A stretch of DNA of 64,000 nucleotides from an uncultured Rhodospirillaceae bacterium (GCA_937927415.1 CALBDS010000042.1:1-64000), one strand, 5' to 3'. Shown: positions 9,015 to 20,534, counted from the stretch's first letter. Notes: generated by a model from the sequence alone, not told the origin. Translations and numbers: made by a program.

Positions 9015-9029
9015 TGATGATTTCATCAA
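9015..9029. promoter_or_regulatory. DmpR/XylR-type upstream activating sequence 2
   Basis: On the minus strand TTGATGAAATCATCA, with a perfect inner palindrome GATGA-AA-TCATC. It is centred about 188 bp upstream of the dmp start point and 45 bp (about four helical turns) from the first site. It also lies just upstream of dmpR, so the activator may control its own gene, as XylR does. Confidence 0.6.
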
Positions 9030-9051
9030 ACGGCCCGGTTCAGACCGCACG

Positions 9052-9080
9052 TTGCGCCGACAGCCCCGCTCGCGTAGCTT
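9052..9080 (+). promoter_or_regulatory. Weak sigma-70-like promoter candidate for dmpR
   Basis: TTGCGC and TAGCTT with a 17-bp spacer, each matching three of six consensus positions. Position between the activator sites and dmpR is sensible, but the match is weak. Confidence 0.25.
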
Positions 9081-9147
9081 ATGGAAAAAAGCAGCCGATG
9101 CCGGCACCAAGACCGGCGACCATCAGCGCACCGGGGAGAGAGCGCCG

Positions 9148-10917
<1,770 letters not shown>

Positions 10918-10935
10918 GGGCGGTCGCCCCAGTCC

Positions 10936-11814
10936 TCAGTGTTTGGGTGCGGCGTGCCCGTTGCCGGATGCCGGGGCCGCCGGTTTCGTCTCGTGCTTGG
11001 CGGGTGCGGGGGCCTTTTCCGCCGGTTTCGCCTCGCCATGGGCCGCGGCGGCGGGCTTGTCCTTTTCCTCCGGCACGTCGGCCAGCGGACCGCCGCCGCC
11101 GGCGAAAGTCACCAGCACCTGGGCAACACCGGCGGGGTTGTGCTGGGTGGATTGGAAGGTGGCGATTTCCCCCGGCAGCAGGGTGATGGCGGACGCATCC
11201 AGGCTCCACGCCTTGACCGGATGCTGTTCGGCGTTCAGGGAGACCGCCCGCAGCCGGGGCACCCGCCGCTGTTCGGTGGAGGTATTGACCACCTGCCCTT
11301 CCACCACCAGCACCAGCGCACCGTTTTCCATGTGCTGCTGCGAGCGGACGTTCTGCAGCTCCAGCCCCGTGCCGGGCGGCTCCAGCGGCAGGCCGAGGGT
11401 TTCATAGACCACCGCCATCCGCGGCCAGGCGGCGACCACGGAATCGCGGGCCAGCACCGCACCGGCGCCGATTCCCGCCACCGCCAGGACCAGGGCGGCC
11501 CAGCCCGCCATGGCCGCCTTGCTCATCGGCTGGCGGGGACGGCGGGGCTTCGTCAGCTTTTTGGGCCGGGGGGGTGGTGCGAAATCCTCATCCTCCGGTT
11601 CGGAGTGGAAGACCGGGCGGCGTGCGCGTTCGAACGTGTCCTCGTCCTGGTGGAACACGGTTTCCTGGTCCGGTGCCGACACGGACGGCGCATCGGGCAT
11701 CTGGAACCAGACGTGGCCGCAACTGGCGCACCGCACCTTGCGCCCCGTCGTGCCGACCGCGGCATCGCTCACCGTATAGCGTTTGGAGCATTTCGGGCAG
11801 GTGAGGATCATCAC
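10936..11814 (-). CDS. MJ0042-type zinc-ribbon, single-pass membrane protein (DUF3426)
   Basis: 292 aa. The N-terminal zinc ribbon has two CxxC pairs (CPKCSKRY and CASCGHVW). A charged, disordered linker (about 45-105) is followed by one membrane segment (about 110-135, AALVLAVAGIGAGAVLA) and an extracytoplasmic DUF3426 beta domain. The C-terminal tail is rich in Lys, Ala and Pro. Function is unknown. The gene is divergent from ftsE with about 150 bp between, an arrangement I recall from many alphaproteobacteria, which suggests a link to envelope or division functions. Either of the two adjacent ATG codons may be the start. Confidence 0.8.
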   Translation of the reverse strand: MMILTCPKCSKRYTVSDAAVGTTGRKVRCASCGHVWFQMPDAPSVSAPDQETVFHQDEDTFERARRPVFHSEPEDEDFAPPPRPKKLTKPRRPRQPMSKAAMAGWAALVLAVAGIGAGAVLARDSVVAAWPRMAVVYETLGLPLEPPGTGLELQNVRSQQHMENGALVLVVEGQVVNTSTEQRRVPRLRAVSLNAEQHPVKAWSLDASAITLLPGEIATFQSTQHNPAGVAQVLVTFAGGGGPLADVPEEKDKPAAAAHGEAKPAEKAPAPAKHETKPAAPASGNGHAAPKH

Positions 11815-11966
11815 GAAACCACCGTCGGGGAAAAAGCAGCCTGTCTTATAGGGTAGTCATGGAGTATGAAGCAAGGCGGCCTCTGCGTGGTCTGACCAGC
11901 GGGGCCTGCCGGGCGCCCGCTCCATGGGGGTGTCCGGACGGAAGTGGTGGAAGTGGTGATGGAACC

Positions 11967-12647
11967 GTGATCCGTTTCGACAATGTGGGCCTGCGGTACG
12001 GCTCGGGGCCGGAGATCCTGATGGATGTGTCCTTTGCCCTGCTGCCCGGTTCATTCCATTTTCTCACCGGCGCCAGCGGGGCCGGCAAATCCTCGCTGCT
12101 GAAGCTGATCTACATGGCCCACCGGCCCACCCGCGGCCAGATCACCCTGTTCGACCGTTCCATGGCGCGGCTGACCCGCGACGACCTGCCCGAACTGCGG
12201 CGGCGCATCGGCGTGGTGTTCCAGGATTTCCAGCTTCTGCCCCATCTGTCGGCGCTGGACAACGTGGCCCTGCCCCTGCGGCTGGCCGGGGTGCCGGAAG
12301 GGGCGGTGCGCACCCAATGCGCCGAGCTTCTCCACTGGGTCGGCCTGGGCAACCATCTGGAGTCGCCCCCCAGCACCCTGTCGGGCGGGCAGCAGCAGCG
12401 GGTTGCCATCGCGCGGGCCGTCATCAACCGCCCGCGCCTGCTGCTGGCCGACGAACCGACCGGCAACGTGGACGACGGCATCGGCATGCGGCTTCTGTAT
12501 CTGTTCGAAGAGATGCACAAGCTGGGCACCACCGTTATCATTGCCACCCACAATGAGACGTTGATCCAGCGTTTCGATCACCCGTGCCTGCATCTGGAAA
12601 ACGGTCGGCTCACGGCGATGCCGCGGGCCTTCACGCGCCGGATGTGA
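11967..12647 (+). CDS. ftsE: Cell division ATP-binding protein FtsE
   Basis: 226-aa ABC ATPase that with FtsX regulates peptidoglycan hydrolysis at the septum. It has Walker A GASGAGKSS, signature [14 protein letters not shown], Walker B LLLADEPTGNVD and switch histidine ATHNE. GTG at 11967 gives the usual FtsE N-terminus IRFDNVGLRYG. The open frame extends 36 codons upstream with no family resemblance, so the longer start is rejected. ftsX starts 20 bp after its stop, so the pair is an operon. Confidence 0.92.
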   Translation: MIRFDNVGLRYGSGPEILMDVSFALLPGSFHFLTGASGAGKSSLLKLIYMAHRPTRGQITLFDRSMARLTRDDLPELRRRIGVVFQDFQLLPHLSALDNVALPLRLAGVPEGAVRTQCAELLHWVGLGNHLESPPSTLSGGQQQRVAIARAVINRPRLLLADEPTGNVDDGIGMRLLYLFEEMHKLGTTVIIATHNETLIQRFDHPCLHLENGRLTAMPRAFTRRM

Positions 12648-12667
12648 CCTTCAGCGGAAACGGAACC

Positions 12668-13582
12668 ATGATCCCGAAACGGGTTGCGGCGCGCAGCGGC
12701 TACGACCTTCCCCTGGCAACCGATCCCACCGGGCGTTTCCTGGCGTGGATCATGGCGCTGATGGTCTATCTGGGCGTCCTGTCGCTGGCGGCAGCCCTGC
12801 TGATCTCGGACATGGCCGGGCGGTGGGACGGCGGGCTGTCGAACGGGCTGACGGTGCAGATCATTCCCCAGAGCGGCACGGCCGCCCGGCCGGTGGCCGA
12901 ACGCACGGCGGCGGCGCTGGCGCTGCTGCGGGCTTCCCCCGGCGTGCTGTCGGCCGACGCCCTGCCGCCGGAGCAGACGGCCAAGCTGGTCGAACCCTGG
13001 CTGGGTGACAGGGGACTGGCAGAGGATACGGATGCCGCCCTCCTGCCTTTCCCCGTGCTGATCGACGTGACGATCGCCGCGGGCACCGATACCGCCGACC
13101 TTGCCCGCCGTCTGAAAGCGGCGGTGCCGGCGGCGTCCGTGGACGATCATGGCGCGTGGCTGGCCGACCTGCGCCGTCTGGCCCGCTCGCTGCAAACCAC
13201 GGCGCTGGCGGTGGTGGGGCTGGTGTCGCTGGCCGGGGTGATGACGGTGGTGTTCGCCGTGCGGGCCGGGCTGGCGATTCACCGCCATGTGGTGCAGTTG
13301 CTCCATTTGATGGGGGCCACCGACCGCTATGTGGCGCGCCAGTTCGAAAGCCATGTGCTGCGTCTGGCCGCCCGCGGCGGCGGCACCGGGCTGGGGGCGG
13401 CGGTGCTGACGCTGCTGGTGTTCGGCTGGGCGTCGGGGGGATTGCGGGCGACGCTGCTGCCCGATTTCACCCTGGCGCTCTGGCAATGGGCGGCGCTGGC
13501 CGTGCTGCCGCTGGTTCTGTGCCTGCTGGCCGTGGTCACCGCCCGCCGCACGGTGCTGCGCACGCTGGAGGATCTGCCGTGA
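12668..13582 (+). CDS. ftsX: Cell division protein FtsX
   Basis: 304-aa membrane partner of FtsE. One membrane helix follows the cytoplasmic N-terminus (about 20-45), then a periplasmic domain (about 50-165). Three further helices end the protein (about 180-300, with VVGLVSLAGVMTVVFAVR and LVLCLLAVVTA). The start MIPKRVAARSGYDLPLATD is chosen because the upstream frame overlaps ftsE. The stop overlaps the GTG start of the next gene (GTGA), which indicates translational coupling. Confidence 0.9.
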   Translation: MIPKRVAARSGYDLPLATDPTGRFLAWIMALMVYLGVLSLAAALLISDMAGRWDGGLSNGLTVQIIPQSGTAARPVAERTAAALALLRASPGVLSADALPPEQTAKLVEPWLGDRGLAEDTDAALLPFPVLIDVTIAAGTDTADLARRLKAAVPAASVDDHGAWLADLRRLARSLQTTALAVVGLVSLAGVMTVVFAVRAGLAIHRHVVQLLHLMGATDRYVARQFESHVLRLAARGGGTGLGAAVLTLLVFGWASGGLRATLLPDFTLALWQWAALAVLPLVLCLLAVVTARRTVLRTLEDLP

Positions 13583-14220
13583 TTCGCTCCCGCCATCGCC
13601 AGCACCCGCTGGGCCGCGCCCTGACCCTGGTCCTGTTGCCGCTGGTGCTGGCGGCGGGAGCCTGGATCGGCGGGCTGTTGTGGTTCATCGCCGACATCCC
13701 GCGCTCCACCCCCTCCCCCGATACCTATGCCGCACTGGAGCGCACCGACGCGGTGGTGGTGCTGACCGGCGGTTCGGGGCGGCTGAAAACCGGGCTGGAC
13801 CTGTTGAACGCCGGGGTGGCGCACAAGCTGTTCGTGTCCGGCGTCTATGAAGGGCTGGAGGTGCAGGAGCTTCTGCGCATGGCCCGTCAGGCGCCGGGGG
13901 AGGTGGAATGCTGCATCGTCCTGGGCTATTCCGCCGACAACACCATCGGCAACGCCTATGAAACCGCCGGCTGGATGGAGGAGCAGGGCTACCACAGCCT
14001 GCGGCTGGTCACCGGCAACTATCACATGCGGCGCAGCCTGCTGGAACTGCACAACGCCATGCCGCACGCCCGCATCGTTCCGCACCCGGTGATCCCGGAA
14101 AACGTGCGGCTGGATGACTGGTGGATGCGGCGCGGAACGGCCAATCTGCTGGTGAACGAATACGTCAAATACCTGCTGGCGACCGTGCGCTATTGGCTTG
14201 AGGAATCCCTCGAATCCTGA
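13579..14220 (+). CDS. YdcF/SanA-family (DUF218) membrane protein
   Basis: 213 aa with one N-terminal membrane anchor (about 12-35) and an extracytoplasmic DUF218 domain: TDAVVVLTGGSGRLKTGLDLL, split at residues 54-74, AHKLFVSG, and the conserved block TVGNAYET-like NTIGNAYETAGWM with TGNYHMRRS. The family includes SanA and ElyC, which affect envelope integrity, but no activity is proven for this group. GTG start overlaps the ftsX stop, and plsC follows 14 bp later, so ftsE-ftsX-this gene-plsC looks like one envelope operon. Confidence 0.85.
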   Translation: MIRSRHRQHPLGRALTLVLLPLVLAAGAWIGGLLWFIADIPRSTPSPDTYAALERTDAVVVLTGGSGRLKTGLDLLNAGVAHKLFVSGVYEGLEVQELLRMARQAPGEVECCIVLGYSADNTIGNAYETAGWMEEQGYHSLRLVTGNYHMRRSLLELHNAMPHARIVPHPVIPENVRLDDWWMRRGTANLLVNEYVKYLLATVRYWLEESLES

Positions 14221-14234
14221 CAGGTTCCGCCCCC

Positions 14235-15008
14235 ATGATCCTGCTGCGCTCCCTCCTCTTCAACGTCGCCTTCTATGGGTGGACGGCCGTCACCTGCATC
14301 GTCCTGCTGTGGACCCTGCCGTTTCCGCGGCCGGTGCTGATCCGCTTCATCCACGCCTATCTGCGTTCGGTGTCGTGGATGGAACGGGTGCTGGCCGGGC
14401 TGGATTACGAGGTGCGCGGGCTGGAACACATCCCCGCTCACGGGTCCTTCCTCGTCGCTGCCAAGCACCAATCGGCGTGGGAAACCATGAAGTTGCACCT
14501 GATCTTCAACGATCCGGCGGTGGTGCTGAAGCGGGAACTCATGAAGATCCCCCTGTGGGGTCGGCTGGCCGCCAAGGCGGAGATGATCCCCGTGGACCGC
14601 GGGGCCGGGGGCCGGGCGCTGGCCTCCCTGGTCAAGAACGCCATTCCGGTGCTGGAGCAGGAACGCCCCATCGTCATCTTCCCCCAGGGCACGCGCACCG
14701 CACCGGGGGCGTACAAATCCTACCGCGTCGGGGTGGGCATCCTGTACGAACGGCTGGAAATCCCGATTCTGCCGGTGGCGCTCAATTCCGGCCTCTACTG
14801 GGCGCGCAACAGCTTCATCAAGCGGCCCGGCCGCATCGTGGTGGAAATCCTGCCCCCCATCCAGCCCGGCCTGGACCGCGGCACGGTGATGAGGGAGCTG
14901 GAAACCCGGCTGGAGGATGCCACCGACCGCCTGGTAGTGGCCGCCGGCGGTCCCCCCACCGTGCGCCCCCCGGCGAAAGCACAGACCGCGCCGTCCGCGG
15001 CGGGATGA
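14235..15008 (+). CDS. plsC: 1-acyl-sn-glycerol-3-phosphate acyltransferase
   Basis: 257-aa lysophosphatidate acyltransferase of phospholipid synthesis. An N-terminal membrane segment (about 1-30) precedes the acyltransferase motifs: KHQSAWET (HX4E, where the family more often has HX4D), then VDRGAGG and FPQGTRTAPG. The glutamate variant of the catalytic motif is noteworthy but conservative. It ends the ftsEX operon. Confidence 0.88.
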   Translation: MILLRSLLFNVAFYGWTAVTCIVLLWTLPFPRPVLIRFIHAYLRSVSWMERVLAGLDYEVRGLEHIPAHGSFLVAAKHQSAWETMKLHLIFNDPAVVLKRELMKIPLWGRLAAKAEMIPVDRGAGGRALASLVKNAIPVLEQERPIVIFPQGTRTAPGAYKSYRVGVGILYERLEIPILPVALNSGLYWARNSFIKRPGRIVVEILPPIQPGLDRGTVMRELETRLEDATDRLVVAAGGPPTVRPPAKAQTAPSAAG

Positions 15009-15029
15009 GGTGAGACAAAACAGCGCGCC

Positions 15030-15038
15030 TGTGGATAA
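15030..15038 (-). promoter_or_regulatory. Perfect DnaA box upstream of nrdJ
   Basis: TGTGGATAA on the plus strand is the exact complement of the DnaA box TTATCCACA. It lies 204 bp before the nrdJ start in the 234-bp plsC-nrdJ gap. A second perfect copy lies inside the nrdJ 5' end. Confidence 0.55.
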
Positions 15039-15242
15039 ATATGTGGATGGGGCGTTCGTCAAGGGCGCAGTCGTCGCGTGTGCGCGGGGCTTTGGAGGTG
15101 TGATGTTTTCGTGACATCGCTGTGACCGCGCTGCAAAGCCCGGCTCCACGAACCGTTCCGATTCCGTTTTGTTTGTAACATCAATAGCTTCCGCGGAACC
15201 GATCCGCCCGCCGAAAGGTTTCCGCCGTAAGGGAGAAGTTCC

Positions 15243-17546
15243 ATGCCGGGCCTTGCCGCCATTTCCGAGCGCATTTGGGATATGAAGTACCGCTTCAAGC
15301 GCGCGAGTGGCGAACCTGTGGATAAGACCGTACAGGAGACGTGGGCGCGCATCGCCACCGCCCTGGCGGAGACCGAATCCGATCCCAAGCGTTGGACGTC
15401 CGCCTTTTACGGCGCGCTGACCGATTTCCAGTTTCTGCCCGCCGGGCGCATCATCGCCGGGGCCGGCACCGGCCGGGCGGTGACCCTGTTCAACTGCTTC
15501 GTCATGGGCCGGATCGAGGATGACCTGTCGGCCATCTTCGCCCATCTGCGGCAAGCGGCCATGACCATGCAGCAGGGCGGCGGCATCGGTTTCGATTTTT
15601 CCACCATCCGTCCGCGGGGTGCGCCGGTGCATGGTGTCGGGGCTGACGCCTCCGGCCCGCTGTCGTTCATGGATGTGTGGGACGCCATGTGCCGCACCAT
15701 CATGTCGGCGGGTGCGCGCCGCGGGGCGATGATGGCGACCCTGCGCTGCGACCACCCCGACATCGAGGACTTCATCGACGCCAAGCGCGAGCCGGGGCGG
15801 CTGCGCATGTTCAACCTGTCGGTGCTGATCACCGATGCGTTCATGGAAGCGGTGCGCCGGGGCAGCAAATGGCCGCTGGTGTTCGGCGACACCGTGTTCC
15901 GCGAAATCGACGCCCGCGATCTGTGGGACCGCATCATGCGGGCCACCTACGCCTATGCCGAACCGGGGGTGATCTTCATCGACCGGGTGAACCGGCAGAA
16001 CAACCTGTCCTATTGCGAGACGATTTCGGCGACCAACCCCTGCGGGGAACAGCCGCTGCCACCCTATGGCGCCTGCCTGCTGGGGTCGCTCAATCTCGCC
16101 GCCCTGGTCCGCGACGCCTTCACCCCCGCCGCCCGGCTGGATCTGGAACGCCTGCACGAGCTGGTGCCGGTGGTGGTGCGGATGATGGACAACGTGATCG
16201 ACGTGTCCCGCTTCCCCCTGCCGGAACAGGCCAACGAAGCCCACGCCAAGCGCCGCATCGGGTTGGGCGTCACCGGGCTGGCCGACGCGCTGATCCTGTG
16301 CGGCGTGCGGTACGGCTCGCCCAAGGCGGTGGAACTGACCCGGCAATGGCTGGGGGCGGTGCAGGTGGAAGCCTACCGCGCGTCGGCCCTGCTGGCGGCG
16401 GAAAAGGGCGCCTTCCCGCTTTACGATGCCGAACATTATCTGAAGGCGCCCATGGTGGCGGCCCTGCCGGAAGACGTGCGCGACCTGATCGCCGAGCACG
16501 GCATCCGCAACGCCCTTCTGACCTCCATCGCGCCGACGGGGACCATTTCGCTGTTCGCCGACAATATTTCGTCGGGGATCGAGCCGGTGTTCTCCTACAC
16601 CTACGACCGCACGGTGCTGATGCCCGACGGCAGCAAGCGGACGGAGACGGTCAGCGATTACGCCTACCGCCGTTTCCGCGCCCATTTCGGCGAAGCGGCC
16701 CCCCTGCCCGACTATTTCGCCGACGCCCAGACGCTCAGCCCGTCCGAGCATGTGGTGATGCAGGCGGCGGCCCAGGAATTCGTGGACAGTTCGATCTCCA
16801 AGACCATCAACTGCCCGGAAGACCTGCCGTTCGAGGACTTCAAGAACGTCTACGAACAGGCCTATGCCCTGGGGTGCAAGGGCTGCACCACCTACCGCCC
16901 CAACGACATCACCGGGTCGGTGCTGACGGTGAAGAGCGAGCCGGCTCCCTCCGCCCCGGAACCGGCTCAGCAAACGGCCCAGAAGCCGGAGGAACCCGCG
17001 GCACCGGCGGACACCCACCACCACGAGCCGCTGGCCCGGCCCGAAGCCCTGCCCGGCGAAACCTACAAGGTGCGGTGGCCCGACAGCGACCACGCCATGT
17101 ACATCACCATCAACGACATCATCGAAAACGGCCAGCGCCGCCCGTTCGAGGTGTTCATCAACTCCAAGAACATGGAGCATTACGCCTGGACCGTGGCGCT
17201 GACCCGCATGATTTCGGCGGTGTTCCGCCGCGGCGGCGACGTCGGCTTCGTGGTGGAGGAGCTGAAGGCGGTGTTCGATCCCCGCGGCGGTGCTTGGATG
17301 GGCGGACGCTACGTTCCGTCGATCCTGGCGGCCATCGGCGATGTGATCGAAAAGCACATGCGCGCCGTCGGCTTCATCGGCAACGACACCCCCGCCCTGC
17401 CCCGGCCCGAGAAGTTCACCGCCCCGGCGGCGTCCGAAACCGGCACCGGCCGGGCGCAGCAATGCCCCAAATGCGGAATGCCCGGCCTGATCCGTCAGGA
17501 AGGGTGCGATTTCTGCCCCGAATGCGGCTATTCCAAGTGCGGCTAA
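15243..17546 (+). CDS. nrdJ: Adenosylcobalamin-dependent (class II) ribonucleotide reductase
   Basis: 767-aa vitamin B12-dependent ribonucleoside-diphosphate reductase, which makes dNTPs with or without oxygen. Visible elements include the substrate-site region [22 protein letters not shown], the active-site segment [22 protein letters not shown] (split) and [11 protein letters not shown]. An Ala/Pro-rich linker (about 560-600) leads to a C-terminal domain ending in a zinc-ribbon-like CPKCGMPG plus [13 protein letters not shown] at 15243 has an AAGGGAGAA ribosome site. The C-terminal cysteines probably re-reduce the active site. Upstream and internal DnaA boxes suggest cell-cycle control (inference). 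No cobalamin riboswitch signature was seen upstream. Confidence 0.93.
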   Translation: MPGLAAISERIWDMKYRFKRASGEPVDKTVQETWARIATALAETESDPKRWTSAFYGALTDFQFLPAGRIIAGAGTGRAVTLFNCFVMGRIEDDLSAIFAHLRQAAMTMQQGGGIGFDFSTIRPRGAPVHGVGADASGPLSFMDVWDAMCRTIMSAGARRGAMMATLRCDHPDIEDFIDAKREPGRLRMFNLSVLITDAFMEAVRRGSKWPLVFGDTVFREIDARDLWDRIMRATYAYAEPGVIFIDRVNRQNNLSYCETISATNPCGEQPLPPYGACLLGSLNLAALVRDAFTPAARLDLERLHELVPVVVRMMDNVIDVSRFPLPEQANEAHAKRRIGLGVTGLADALILCGVRYGSPKAVELTRQWLGAVQVEAYRASALLAAEKGAFPLYDAEHYLKAPMVAALPEDVRDLIAEHGIRNALLTSIAPTGTISLFADNISSGIEPVFSYTYDRTVLMPDGSKRTETVSDYAYRRFRAHFGEAAPLPDYFADAQTLSPSEHVVMQAAAQEFVDSSISKTINCPEDLPFEDFKNVYEQAYALGCKGCTTYRPNDITGSVLTVKSEPAPSAPEPAQQTAQKPEEPAAPADTHHHEPLARPEALPGETYKVRWPDSDHAMYITINDIIENGQRRPFEVFINSKNMEHYAWTVALTRMISAVFRRGGDVGFVVEELKAVFDPRGGAWMGGRYVPSILAAIGDVIEKHMRAVGFIGNDTPALPRPEKFTAPAASETGTGRAQQCPKCGMPGLIRQEGCDFCPECGYSKCG
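15317..15325 (-). promoter_or_regulatory. Perfect DnaA box inside nrdJ
   Basis: A second TGTGGATAA, 74 bp into nrdJ, same orientation as the one at 15030. It overlaps the codons for Pro-Val-Asp-Lys, so it could be chance. Confidence 0.35.
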
Positions 17547-17875
17547 ACTGAAGGGGCGCGGGGACCGAACAGGATGACCATGGTCCCCGCCACACACAGG
17601 AACACGCCCGCCGCATCCCAGCGGTCCGGGCGTGTCCCCTCCACCAGCCACAGCCACGCCAGCGACGCCAGCACGTAAATCCCGCCATAGGCGGCATAGG
17701 CGCGCCCGGCCATATCCACATCCACCCGCGTCAAGGCCCAGGCGAACAGGGCAAGGCTGGCCATCCCCGGCATCAGCCACCACACGGACCTGTCCAGCCG
17801 CAGCCACGCCCAAAAGGCGAAACACCCGCCGATCTCGGCAAAGGCGGCCAGGGCGTAGACGGCCAGACTGCTCAT
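17543..17875 (-). CDS. YnfA family (UPF0060) small membrane protein
   Basis: 110-aa protein with four predicted membrane helices. Family motifs are [24 protein letters not shown] and the ending [18 protein letters not shown]. YnfA resembles small multidrug-resistance transporters, but its physiological role is uncertain. Its ATG overlaps the stop of the upstream peptidase gene (ATGA at 17872-17875). Its own stop overlaps the 3' end of convergent nrdJ by four bases. Confidence 0.88.
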   Translation of the reverse strand: MSSLAVYALAAFAEIGGCFAFWAWLRLDRSVWWLMPGMASLALFAWALTRVDVDMAGRAYAAYGGIYVLASLAWLWLVEGTRPDRWDAAGVFLCVAGTMVILFGPRAPSV

Positions 17876-19815
17876 GGTTTTGCCAGATCCACCACAGCCC
17901 GCAGGGGATTGTCCCCCGCCGGCCACATGCCGCGGTCCACCATCTTCCCCCCATCGAACACCAGCCACCCCTGGCGCCCGTAATGGGGCAAGGGCCGGAC
18001 CAGCGCCGCCAGCGCCGCGGCATCGGCGGCGCGCACCACCAGCACCGCCGCCCCGCCGGGCCGGCGCGCGGCCCACACCTGCGCCGTCCCGCGCCCGGCC
18101 AAAGCGTCCGGCACCGGCGGCAGTCCCAGACGCCGGAGCACCCCATCCACCGCATCCGCCGTGCCGATCACCGCCAGCGGCGCGCGGGACTCCGCCGCAT
18201 CCACCGAGGTCGTGCGGGCCTTGCCGTCGATCAGACGCCCGGCCAGGGTGCGGGCCGCCTCCTGCCCATCGGCCCCGGCCGCCAGCACCACGGCACTGCC
18301 GGGATTAAGGGTCACGTCGCGCAGGATCGGCGGTGCCTCCCCCACGGCCAGACGGCGGAACAGCCGGTGATCCGGGTCCACCACCACCGCCCGCACCCGG
18401 CCGGTTGCCGGCAGGGTGGCGGTGGTCTCGGCGCCGGCCAGCCGGATCCTGTGCATCCGGGTGCCGCTTTCATCCTCCACCGCCACCGGGATCAGCAGGT
18501 CATAGGCCGGGGCACTCTGGCGCAACCGCAGCCGGACGCCGCCCTCGACCGCCGCCACCCCGTCGAGCGTCAGGGCCGGGGCGCCGGGCCGCTCCAGCCA
18601 TTGGGCGAAGAAGGTGCCGATATCCTGCCCCGCCTCCACCTCGAACGCGCGGCGCAGATCGGTCCAATCGGCCTCACGGAACATCCGCTCCCGCGCGAAG
18701 CGGCGCAGGCCCGCCCGCCAGGCCTCCTCTCCGATCCGATCACGGAGCATCAGGAACACGAACGCCGTCTTGCCATAGCCCACCACCTGGGACGCATCGT
18801 GGGTGCGCCCGCGAAAGGCGGTGAGCGGCTGGTCCCGTTCCGCCGGCAATGCCGCGTAATCGCGCAACCAATCGAGCCGCAGGGCGGCATCGTCGCCGCG
18901 CGCCTCGGCAGCGGCGTGGTCGGCCATGATGGTGGTCAGACCCTCGGCCCAGTTGCCGCCGTCCCCCACCCGCACACCGTTGCCCCACCAGTTATGCAGG
19001 ATTTCATGGTCCAGCGACTGCCCACGGATGAAGGGCAGCGGCAGCACCCGCCGCCCGATGGTGGTCAGGCCGGGAAAGGCATACCCCACCGGCACCGGAA
19101 CCGACACCACGGCGAACCCGGCAAAGGGATAGGGGCCGATGGTCTGGGCATAGCGGGCGACGGTCGCCGCCGACTGGCCGAGAAACGCATCGGCCAGTGA
19201 AGCCTGTTCGGGATGGAAATAGGTGCGCAGCCGCACGTCGCCGACCGCCTGTTCACTCACCGTCCACGGGCCGGCGAACAGGGACGGGGTTTCCACCGGG
19301 CGGTTTTCGGTGAAGGTGGCGGTATAAACCGTTTCCCCCCGCTCCTCGGCAACCAGCGCGCCCGAGGCGACGGCCACGAAGGGCGCCGGCACCCGCACCG
19401 TCAGGGTCCAGGTGGGCGGCTCGTCACCGCCCAGCGCCACCCAGCCGCTGCCGGCCGGCAGAAAGGCCCCCTCCGCACCGATGCCGATCCCCCCATCCGG
19501 CATCCGGTCGGGCAGCAGCTCCGGCAAGGCGCCGCCATAGCGCAGGGTGACCGGCCCTTCCCCACCGTCCATCAGGGTCAGGGTGTCGCCCGCGCGCCGG
19601 TAGGGCACGGCGTTTCCATCACGGGTGACCGCCTCGATGCCCAATCCCGGAGCCAGACGCACCGACCGCACCCCCGGCGGCAGGGTCAGGCGGTCGGTGA
19701 CGGTCAACCGCCGCGCGGACGGATCCAGAGCAACGTCGAGATCATGCCGAAGCCCCGCCGCGGCCGCCAGTTCCGGCAGCAGCGCCAGCACAGCGCCCAG
19801 CAGCAGCGCCCTCAT
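17872..19815 (-). CDS. M1-like zinc metallopeptidase, secreted
   Basis: 647 aa with an N-terminal signal peptide ([20 protein letters not shown]). A beta-rich N-terminal domain precedes a thermolysin-like domain with zinc motif HEILH near residue 260. This is followed by [18 protein letters not shown], which supplies the third ligand glutamate. Spacing from the second histidine to that glutamate is 16 residues, versus 18 in classical M1 aminopeptidases. The C-terminal third is not recognisable. GYAFPGLTT sits where M1 enzymes have their GAMEN-type loop, so exopeptidase activity is unproven. Start ATG overlaps the stop of the ChaC gene, giving a chaC-peptidase-ynfA operon. Confidence 0.8.
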   Translation of the reverse strand: MRALLLGAVLALLPELAAAAGLRHDLDVALDPSARRLTVTDRLTLPPGVRSVRLAPGLGIEAVTRDGNAVPYRRAGDTLTLMDGGEGPVTLRYGGALPELLPDRMPDGGIGIGAEGAFLPAGSGWVALGGDEPPTWTLTVRVPAPFVAVASGALVAEERGETVYTATFTENRPVETPSLFAGPWTVSEQAVGDVRLRTYFHPEQASLADAFLGQSAATVARYAQTIGPYPFAGFAVVSVPVPVGYAFPGLTTIGRRVLPLPFIRGQSLDHEILHNWWGNGVRVGDGGNWAEGLTTIMADHAAAEARGDDAALRLDWLRDYAALPAERDQPLTAFRGRTHDASQVVGYGKTAFVFLMLRDRIGEEAWRAGLRRFARERMFREADWTDLRRAFEVEAGQDIGTFFAQWLERPGAPALTLDGVAAVEGGVRLRLRQSAPAYDLLIPVAVEDESGTRMHRIRLAGAETTATLPATGRVRAVVVDPDHRLFRRLAVGEAPPILRDVTLNPGSAVVLAAGADGQEAARTLAGRLIDGKARTTSVDAAESRAPLAVIGTADAVDGVLRRLGLPPVPDALAGRGTAQVWAARRPGGAAVLVVRAADAAALAALVRPLPHYGRQGWLVFDGGKMVDRGMWPAGDNPLRAVVDLAKP

Positions 19816-20438
19816 GCCGGGATCCCCGATCCGCCGGTCAGCCGCCGCACCGCCGCCAGCAGCTTCGACAGCCGCCGGTCGTGGATGCCCAGCCGTTCCA
19901 GATGCTCCACGGTGTTGGCGAGGTATTCCACATTCGGCCCCCGCTCACCCACACATTCGGCGATGCGGTGGGCCATGGCCGTATCATCGAGACAGCCGCA
20001 ATATTGCCCGTGCTGCCGGTCCACCACAAAGGCGCAGGCGGAAACCCGCCGCTCCCCCCCCTCGTCCAGCCGAAGGGTCAGCATCCGCGGGCGATAGGCG
20101 CGGGTGAACATCTCCCGCTCCCACAGGTAATCCATCACCGCCGGCACCCGGTCCGCCGCAACCTGAAAGGCGATGCCGCGGCAGCAGCCCCCCGCGTCCA
20201 GCCCCAGCACCAGCCCCGGCCGCTCCGGCGTGCCGCGGTAGCGGAAGGACGCGATGCAGAAGCGCCGATGATAGCCATAGAGCATAGCCCGCGCCTGAGT
20301 GACGAAGGGGAACCCCGGGTTCCACATCAGCGACCCATAGCCGAACACCCACAGGTCGGCACCGGGCACCAGGGTCACATCGCGGGACCACACCGGAACG
20401 GGCGGTGCTGCGTCGGTAAGCATGGTATCAGGGGGCAT
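19812..20438 (-). CDS. ChaC-type gamma-glutamylcyclotransferase
   Basis: 208-aa ChaC family enzyme, which degrades glutathione to 5-oxoproline and Cys-Gly. The nucleotide-like signature FGYGSLMWNP (about 30-39) and the catalytic glutamate region DYLWEREMF are present, as is the C-terminal NVEYLANTVEHLERLGIHD. Its product, 5-oxoproline, is the substrate of the 5-oxoprolinase family encoded at 45285-48926, though the two loci are 25 kb apart. First gene of a three-gene overlapping operon. Confidence 0.85.
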   Translation of the reverse strand: MPPDTMLTDAAPPVPVWSRDVTLVPGADLWVFGYGSLMWNPGFPFVTQARAMLYGYHRRFCIASFRYRGTPERPGLVLGLDAGGCCRGIAFQVAADRVPAVMDYLWEREMFTRAYRPRMLTLRLDEGGERRVSACAFVVDRQHGQYCGCLDDTAMAHRIAECVGERGPNVEYLANTVEHLERLGIHDRRLSKLLAAVRRLTGGSGIPA

Positions 20439-20534
20439 GAAAGCCGGTGACAGCGAAAGATGGTTGCGGGGACGGGGGAAAGCCTACCACGTCCCATCCC
20501 CGCCGTCCCCGCTCCCGTTTCTCCCCCCGCCGTC

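Noticed and set aside
15009..15242. Cobalamin riboswitch or NrdR box in front of nrdJ
   Set aside because: I looked for a B12-box signature and for paired NrdR motifs and saw neither.
14190..18155. A 1321-codon open frame on the minus strand across nrdJ
   Set aside because: It is antisense to the well-identified nrdJ, has Arg/His/Gly-rich composition without family motifs, and is a codon-position shadow common in GC-rich DNA.
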